64,000 nt of DNA from Nocardia beijingensis NBRC 16342. Lineage in GTDB: Bacteria; Actinomycetota; Actinomycetes; Mycobacteriales; Mycobacteriaceae. This document shows, one piece after another, positions 59,335 through 64,000 of the stretch. Each line of letters opens with the position of its first letter. The first letter of the stretch is position 1. A program made the position numbers and the translations under genes. Below the pieces are notes generated by a model. That model was not told where the DNA came from. It did not search any database and was given only the letters and a program-made list of their open reading frames with translations. Location of the stretch: positions 216,572 to 280,571 of the forward strand of contig NZ_BDBC01000015.1 of the NCBI RefSeq assembly GCF_001612785.1, read 5' to 3'.

Positions 59335-60717
59335 GTGGCAGACGACCCCGTTGGGCTGACCGCCGAGCACCCGCTCGCTCGTGCGCTGGCGGCGCACGCG
59401 CCGACCGGGTGGCAGCGGGTGGACGCGGTGTTCGCGGTCACGGTGGGGAGTGAGATCGCGCAGCTGGTCTACACGGTCGGCGAGCAAATGCTGCCGGTCG
59501 ACCCGCCGGAGCCGGTGCTCACCCTTGTGCGGGAGCACCGCGCGCTCGTGGCCGGCGCCGGCGCGGAACCGTGGTGGCGGCTGCTGATCGCGATGACGAG
59601 CGCGGGCGATATCGAGGTCGCCTACGACTACGGCGACGAGCCCTTCCCGGACGGTCAGCTGTTCGTCCCGGAGGCATATCGCGCCGACCTCGAGGCGTAT
59701 CCCCGCCAGAAAGTGCCCGTGTGGCTTGCCGCCTACATCGGCCATGCCGACCGGCAGCGACGCACCCCACAGCAGGCCGCCGCCCAAGCGCGTGCCGACC
59801 GGGCCGAAGGCGTGTGGGCGGTACTCGCGGAGAACGAGTTCCCTCCGTTCCCGCAGATGTGGGCCCGCTGGACGACCATCGCGGCGGCCTTCGTGGCGGC
59901 GAAGTCGGAGTGGGGCCCGCGGATGTTGCCCTGGGTCGGCATCTTCGAAGGCACCGCACGCGGTGGGTCGACCCTGCACGCGCTCCCGGCCGGGCGAGCC
60001 GTCCTGTCCGGCGGAGTCTGGAACGCGCCGACCCTGGACGCGGTGTACAACGCGGGCGCGCCGATGCCGGAGCTGTACGGCGGCGCGCCGGACTGGGTCG
60101 CCGACCCCGTCTTGAATCCACGGGCGGCTTCCGGCCTGCTGTCGTTCTGCTACTGGTGGGAAGCGGGGCGCTGGTACCGCGGGCAGTCACCGTCCGCACA
60201 GGAATGCGCGCCGGCGGTGCCGGGCGTATGGACGCGGGATACGACGATCAAGATCGTGGCGGGGCTGCGCGCGGAGAACACGGACACGGACGCGGTGGAC
60301 GCACTGTTGTCCGCCGCCGAGGCGGGCAGGGTGACGCGGGCGGAGCTGTCCGCCGTCTTCGGCGACGACGACCGTTACGACATAGACGGCGCGCTCTACC
60401 AGTTCTCGGTGGCCGGGCTGCTGTCGACGCGGCCCGAGCCGATGCCCGCCGAGCAGGCGATCAGCCGGGTGCGGGACTACATCACCGGGCGGCAGCTGGA
60501 CACCACCGGCTACCCCTTGTCGGAACTGACGGCCGACCGCTTCCGCTTCGGCTGGAAAGTGCACGTGCCCGCACCGGAGAACGCGCGGGCGCCCCGAGCG
60601 ATCTTCTACCTCACCGACGACGGCGAGTTCGCGCACTCGTCCTCGTCGGTCGATCAGCGGCGAGTGATCGCGGCGTTCGAACAACGCTTCCTCGACCGCC
60701 ACGGGCCGGTGGGTTGA
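59335..60717 (+). CDS. putative immunity protein with YezG-like and Imm35-like ends
   Basis: A 460-residue soluble protein directly after the giant gene (93 bp gap). The N-terminal ~110 residues (GWQRVDAVFAVTVGSEIAQL, WRLLIAMTSAGDIEVAYDYG, DLEAYPRQKVPVWLAAYI) follow the YezG/DUF600 immunity pattern of actinobacteria. The middle is an unrecognised beta-rich part (EGTARGGSTLHALPAGRAVL). The C-terminal ~85 residues (AISRVRDYITGRQL, RFGWKVHVPAPENARAPRA, IFYLTDDGEFAHSSSS) resemble YrhB/Imm35-type domains. By place and kind it probably protects against an activity of the giant protein. GGAGG 5 nt before GTG 59335 favours this start; ATG 59323 and GTG 59293 are in frame but lack a ribosome site. Confidence 0.75.
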   Translation: MADDPVGLTAEHPLARALAAHAPTGWQRVDAVFAVTVGSEIAQLVYTVGEQMLPVDPPEPVLTLVREHRALVAGAGAEPWWRLLIAMTSAGDIEVAYDYGDEPFPDGQLFVPEAYRADLEAYPRQKVPVWLAAYIGHADRQRRTPQQAAAQARADRAEGVWAVLAENEFPPFPQMWARWTTIAAAFVAAKSEWGPRMLPWVGIFEGTARGGSTLHALPAGRAVLSGGVWNAPTLDAVYNAGAPMPELYGGAPDWVADPVLNPRAASGLLSFCYWWEAGRWYRGQSPSAQECAPAVPGVWTRDTTIKIVAGLRAENTDTDAVDALLSAAEAGRVTRAELSAVFGDDDRYDIDGALYQFSVAGLLSTRPEPMPAEQAISRVRDYITGRQLDTTGYPLSELTADRFRFGWKVHVPAPENARAPRAIFYLTDDGEFAHSSSSVDQRRVIAAFEQRFLDRHGPVG

Positions 60718-60789
60718 CGGACTGCCACCCGCGGTGGGAAGGCGATGACCGGCGGGCGGCGACGTCGGTCACACCCCGCCGGAGGCAAA

Positions 60790-60823
60790 GAAAAACCGCG
60801 CATCAATATCCGATGCGCGGTTT
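60790..60823 (-). terminator. rho-independent terminator of the tRNA-Leu gene
   Basis: On the minus strand AACCGCGCATC and GATGCGCGGTT form an 11-bp stem with a 7-nt loop, followed by TTTTTCTTT. It begins 8 nt after the tRNA end. Confidence 0.9.
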
Positions 60824-60831
60824 CTCGTCTG

Positions 60832-60914
60832 TGGGCGAAGGGGGACTTGAACCCCCACGTCCCGAAGGACACTGGCACCTGAAGCCAGCGCGTCTGCCAT
60901 TCCGCCACTCGCCC
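60832..60914 (-). tRNA. tRNA-Leu (anticodon CAG)
   Basis: Read on the minus strand, the acceptor stem GGGCGAG pairs with TTCGCCC and the discriminator is A. The anticodon arm is CTGGC-TTCAGGT-GCCAG with anticodon CAG. A class II variable arm (TGTCCTTCGGGACG) and the T arm GGGGGTTCAAGTCCCCC complete it. CCA is not encoded. A leucine tRNA also neighbours fhaA in mycobacteria. Confidence 0.97.
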
Positions 60915-61140
60915 GAGCGACTGGGAGACAGTATCACGGTCGCGCGCCGGATACGAAATCGCCATTTCAGAGGCCTGACCGGGGGGCTGAACGGGTCCGG
61001 GAACCCGGGGCCGTCGCCAAGAGTTACAGGTGTGGACGATCGTGGATATCATGCAATGAACGTGGTCGATCAGCGACACGCCATACACGCGTGTCGTTGT
61101 TACGAATCAGGAAGAGACGCGCACCGAAGGGAGGGCCGAG

Positions 61141-62538
61141 ATGGGCATCGTTTCGCGATTCGAGCGTCGCCTGCAAGGCGCCGTCGGTGATGTGTTCGCC
61201 AGAGTCTTCGGCGGCAGTGTCGTACCCCAGGAGGTGGAGGCGGCGCTGCAACGCGAGGCCGCCGATCATGTCCAGGACCTGGGCGGCGGGCATCTGCTGG
61301 CGCCCAACAGCTATGTGATCACGATCAACACCTCCGATCACCAGCAGCTGGATGCCGACCACGACCTCACCACCCGCGCGTTCGCCAAACATCTACAGGA
61401 CTACATCCGCGAGCAAGGCTGGCAGACCTACGGCGAAGTACACGTGGCGTTCGAGGCATCACCTACGCTGCACACCGGACAGTTCAGGGCGAGTGGCCGC
61501 GTCGATCCCGACGTCGGACACAGAGCCAGCGCGGCTCGCGGCCCCGAATCACCGCCACAACGACCTGCACACCCGCAACCAGGAGCTGGCCCCATGACGC
61601 AGAACTCAGGCTACGACCCGAGCCGTGAGCCCGCGGAGTCCGATCCACGCAACCGCGGGTACGCACCACCGCCTGCCGGACGCGGCGGCCCGCAGAACGG
61701 CGCGTACCGCGACGACTACGGCCGCGGCGGCGCGTACGGGGCGGATTACCAGGCTCCGGACGCGCAGCAGGGTTACGGCGACTACCAGAACGGCTACGAC
61801 TACCCGCAGGGCGGCCAAGGCTACGGTCAGCAGGGCGGTTACGGCGAGTCGGGCTACGGCCAGCAGGGCGGTTACGGCGAGTCCGGCTACGGCCAGCAGG
61901 GCGGCTACGGGGAGCGCGGTTACGGCCAGCAAGGCTACGGCGACTCCGGGTACGGCCAGCAAGGCTACGCCGAGCCGGGCTACGGCCAGCCAGGCTACAG
62001 CGACCCCGGCTACGGCCAGCAGGGGTATGCCGAGCCGGGTTATGGCCAGCCAGGCTACGGTCAGCCCGGCTACGGTCAGTCGGGGTACACCGATCCCAGC
62101 TACGGCGACCCGAACTACGCCGACCAAGGCGGCTACAGCCAGGACGACCAAGGCGGCTACGGTCAGGCATACTCCCAGCAACCGGGGTACGGCGCGCCGC
62201 AGGCCTACGCGGGCGGGCAAGGCTACGGCGCCGCGCCGCAGGCCGGTTCGGGCTACTCCGCGACACTTCAGCTGGACGACGGCAGCGGCCGCACTTACCA
62301 GCTGCGGGAAGGCAGCAACATCATCGGCCGCGGCCAGGACGCGCACTTCCGCCTGCCCGACACGGGCGTCTCGCGCAGGCACATCGAGGTGCGCTGGGAC
62401 GGGCAGACCGCGATGTTGTCCGATCTCGGATCCACCAACGGCACCCTGGTGAACGGCTCCCCCGTGCAGGATTGGCAGCTCGCCGACGGCGACGTCATCC
62501 GTGCCGGGCACTCCGAGATCCTGATCCGCATCGTCTGA
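61141..62538 (+). CDS. fhaA: FHA domain protein FhaA
   Basis: A 465-residue phosphothreonine-binding protein, orthologous to Rv0020c, which binds phosphorylated MviN and serves Ser/Thr kinase signalling in cell-wall synthesis. Residues 1-120 are the DUF3662 domain ([21 protein letters not shown] onward). Residues about 200-375 are a long Gly/Tyr/Gln-rich low-complexity tract. Residues about 378-465 form the FHA domain with [14 protein letters not shown] and [11 protein letters not shown], so the phosphothreonine-binding Arg, Ser, His and Asn are present. GGGAGGG precedes the ATG. It heads the fhaA-fhaB-pstP operon. Confidence 0.96.
   Translation: MGIVSRFERRLQGAVGDVFARVFGGSVVPQEVEAALQREAADHVQDLGGGHLLAPNSYVITINTSDHQQLDADHDLTTRAFAKHLQDYIREQGWQTYGEVHVAFEASPTLHTGQFRASGRVDPDVGHRASAARGPESPPQRPAHPQPGAGPMTQNSGYDPSREPAESDPRNRGYAPPPAGRGGPQNGAYRDDYGRGGAYGADYQAPDAQQGYGDYQNGYDYPQGGQGYGQQGGYGESGYGQQGGYGESGYGQQGGYGERGYGQQGYGDSGYGQQGYAEPGYGQPGYSDPGYGQQGYAEPGYGQPGYGQPGYGQSGYTDPSYGDPNYADQGGYSQDDQGGYGQAYSQQPGYGAPQAYAGGQGYGAAPQAGSGYSATLQLDDGSGRTYQLREGSNIIGRGQDAHFRLPDTGVSRRHIEVRWDGQTAMLSDLGSTNGTLVNGSPVQDWQLADGDVIRAGHSEILIRIV
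61770..62230 (+). repeat. GYGQ-type low-complexity repeats in fhaA
   Basis: Tandem, slightly varied units such as [11 protein letters not shown] and [15 protein letters not shown] copies near 61830-61920 are nearly identical and likely to vary in number among strains. Confidence 0.9.
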
Positions 62539-62743
62539 TCCCGTAAGCTCGCGGTGCAGGTCACGACATGGCTCTCGAGGGATTCGTCGGTCGTATCGTG
62601 ATCGAAGTCGACCGACGGCCCTATGATGCTGCCAACACACGCGCGGCGCCGACACCGGGGCCGGCAAGACCAGCAGGCTGGTGGGGGTGGTCGAACCGCA
62701 CCTACGGCACCGACGTACACGGTCGAACAGGAGGTGGAGCGCC

Positions 62744-63211
62744 GTGCAGGGACTGATCCTGCAACTGACCCGTGCGGGGTTCCTTCTGCTGTTGTGGTTG
62801 TTCGTGTGGGCTGTGTTGCGCACCTTGCGCAGCGACATCTACGCGGCATCCGGCATTCGGATTCAGCCCAGGGCCGCACGCGGTTCCGCGGTGCTGCCTT
62901 CCTTCAGCCGGGGCCAGAAGGGCGCCAAATTTCTTGTGGTGACTCAGGGTTCACTCGCCGGCACCCGCATCTCGCTCGGCACCCAACCGGTGCTGATCGG
63001 GCGTGCGGACGATTCCACGCTGGTACTCACCGATGATTACGCCTCGACCAGGCATGCGCGACTGTCTCCGCGTGGTGACGACTGGTACGTCGAGGATCTC
63101 GGCTCGACGAACGGCACCTACCTCGATCGCGCGAAAGTCACCACCGCCGTCCGTGTTCCACTCGGCACGCCCGTCCGTGTCGGCAAGACAGTGATCGAGC
63201 TGCGATCGTGA
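62744..63211 (+). CDS. fhaB: FHA domain membrane protein FhaB (FipA)
   Basis: A 155-residue protein, the same length as Rv0019c. An N-terminal membrane helix (LTRAGFLLLLWLFVWAVLRT, residues 7-26) is followed by a cytoplasmic linker and an FHA domain with LIGRADDSTLVL, DYASTRHARL and [11 protein letters not shown]. In mycobacteria it links FtsZ/FtsQ and kinase PknA in division. The GTG at 62744 has GGAGGTGG upstream; an in-frame extension to 62681 has no ribosome site. The stop overlaps the pstP start (GTGA). Confidence 0.95.
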   Translation: MQGLILQLTRAGFLLLLWLFVWAVLRTLRSDIYAASGIRIQPRAARGSAVLPSFSRGQKGAKFLVVTQGSLAGTRISLGTQPVLIGRADDSTLVLTDDYASTRHARLSPRGDDWYVEDLGSTNGTYLDRAKVTTAVRVPLGTPVRVGKTVIELRS

Positions 63212-64000
63212 CACTTGTTCTCCGCTACGCAGCGCGCAGCGACCGCGGTCTCGTCCGAGGCAACAACGAAGACTCCGTGTACGCGGGCGCCCGGCTGCTC
63301 GCACTCGCCGACGGCATGGGCGGCCATGCCGCGGGAGAAGTCGCGTCCCAGTTGATGATCGCCGCGCTCGCCCATCTCGACGACGACGAACCCGGCGACG
63401 ATCTGCTCGGCAAGCTCGACGCGGCCACCCGAGAAGGCAACGCGGCCATCGCGGATCAGGTCGAGGAGGAGCCCGAGCTCGACGGCATGGGCACCACACT
63501 CACCGCGATCCTGTTCGCAGGCAAGAAACTCGGCCTGGTGCACATCGGCGACTCCCGCGCCTACCTGTTGCGCGGCGGCGAGCTCACCCAGATCACCCGC
63601 GACGACACGTTCGTCCAGTCGCTGGTCGACGAGGGCAGGATCACACCGGAGCAGGCGCACACGCATCCGCAGCGTTCGCTGATCATGCGCGCGCTCACCG
63701 GCAACGAGATCGAGCCGACGCTGATCATGCGCGAAGCGCGCGCCGGTGACCGCTACCTGCTGTGCTCCGACGGCCTGTCGGACGTGGTCAGCGACGAGAC
63801 GATCGCGAACACCATGCGCGAGGGCAGCACCGACGAGTGCGCCGACCGGCTCATCGAGCTGGCGTTGCGCAGCGGCGGCCCGGACAACGTGACCGTCGTC
63901 GTGGCCGACGTGATCGACCTGGACTACGGCCAGAGCCACCCGATCGTCGCCGGCGCCGCGTCCGGCGTCGACGACGACACACCGCCGCCGAACACCGCCG
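63208..64000 (+). CDS. pstP: Ser/Thr phosphatase PstP, 5' part
   Basis: PP2C-family phosphatase that reverses PknA/PknB phosphorylation. The window has 264 codons: the catalytic domain is nearly complete, while the membrane helix and extracellular part (to about 500 residues) lie outside. Metal and catalytic motifs seen: RGNNEDSVY, LADGMGGHAAGE, GMGTTLTAI, IGDSRAYLLR, LCSDGLSDVV and GGPDNVTVVV. It starts at a GTG coupled to fhaB and is followed, in relatives, by rodA, pbpA, pknA and pknB. Confidence 0.97.
   Translation, partial: MTLVLRYAARSDRGLVRGNNEDSVYAGARLLALADGMGGHAAGEVASQLMIAALAHLDDDEPGDDLLGKLDAATREGNAAIADQVEEEPELDGMGTTLTAILFAGKKLGLVHIGDSRAYLLRGGELTQITRDDTFVQSLVDEGRITPEQAHTHPQRSLIMRALTGNEIEPTLIMREARAGDRYLLCSDGLSDVVSDETIANTMREGSTDECADRLIELALRSGGPDNVTVVVADVIDLDYGQSHPIVAGAASGVDDDTPPPNTA

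Noticed and set aside
59571..61190. 539-codon plus-strand frame overlapping the immunity gene, tRNA and fhaA start
   Set aside because: Shadow of the immunity gene in another frame; it runs through the tRNA and terminator.

Overview
The window is GC-rich actinobacterial chromosome, almost certainly Nocardia or a close relative in Mycobacteriales. Evidence: the fhaA-fhaB-pstP order beside a tRNA-Leu, a secreted AroQ-gamma chorismate mutase, an Rv3690-Rv3695-like MoxR/DUF58/SpoIIM/RDD cluster, very GC-rich codon use, and several genes whose start codon lies 6-7 nt after a TANNNT -10 element (leaderless transcription).

Layout. 1-3367: 5' part of gltB (minus). 4107-8788: exported chorismate mutase, a DUF4407 membrane protein and a class III nucleotide cyclase with an 8-bp tandem repeat upstream. 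8942-13596: two divergent transporter/regulator pairs (MFS/LysR, DHA2-type MFS/TetR), each with a palindromic operator between the genes. 13613-20840: membrane protein, DUF4129, MoxR ATPase and DUF58 operon, then an adenosine-deaminase-family enzyme, an RDD protein and a SpoIIM protein. 21629-28048: secreted beta-propeller protein, methyltransferase, SDR oxidoreductase with a KstR-like box, and a translationally coupled operon of XRE regulator, PLP aminotransferase and PntA/alanine-dehydrogenase-like protein.

28687-60717 is the accessory heart of the window. A small unknown gene is followed by a 577-aa WXG100-like protein, then by one uninterrupted reading frame of 9,418 codons, then by a YezG/Imm35-like putative immunity gene. 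The giant protein starts with a CpnT-like WXG100 domain and membrane-active stretch, as in type VII secretion (ESX) substrates. It continues as a string of domains: an RsbW-like ATPase, three copies of a module built from three XRE helix-turn-helix domains plus sigma-70 regions 2-3-4, a DUF3626-like domain, a degenerate phosphopantetheinyl-transferase fold, LuxR and GntR DNA-binding domains, an HEFIH zincin, an intact amidase-signature amidase, an HELAH plus anti-sigma-type zinc motif, a DUF1023-like hydrolase fold without its serine, and a C-terminal APH-type kinase. Five copies of a ~50-residue box (consensus GGVPDLVNPFDDRGxPWDRGG) separate the blocks. I read this as a giant polymorphic, probably ESX-exported effector with transcription-machinery mimics. 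Its function is inference.

60832-64000 returns to core genome: tRNA-Leu(CAG) with terminator (minus), fhaA, fhaB and the start of pstP, the head of the conserved cell-envelope phosphosignalling operon.
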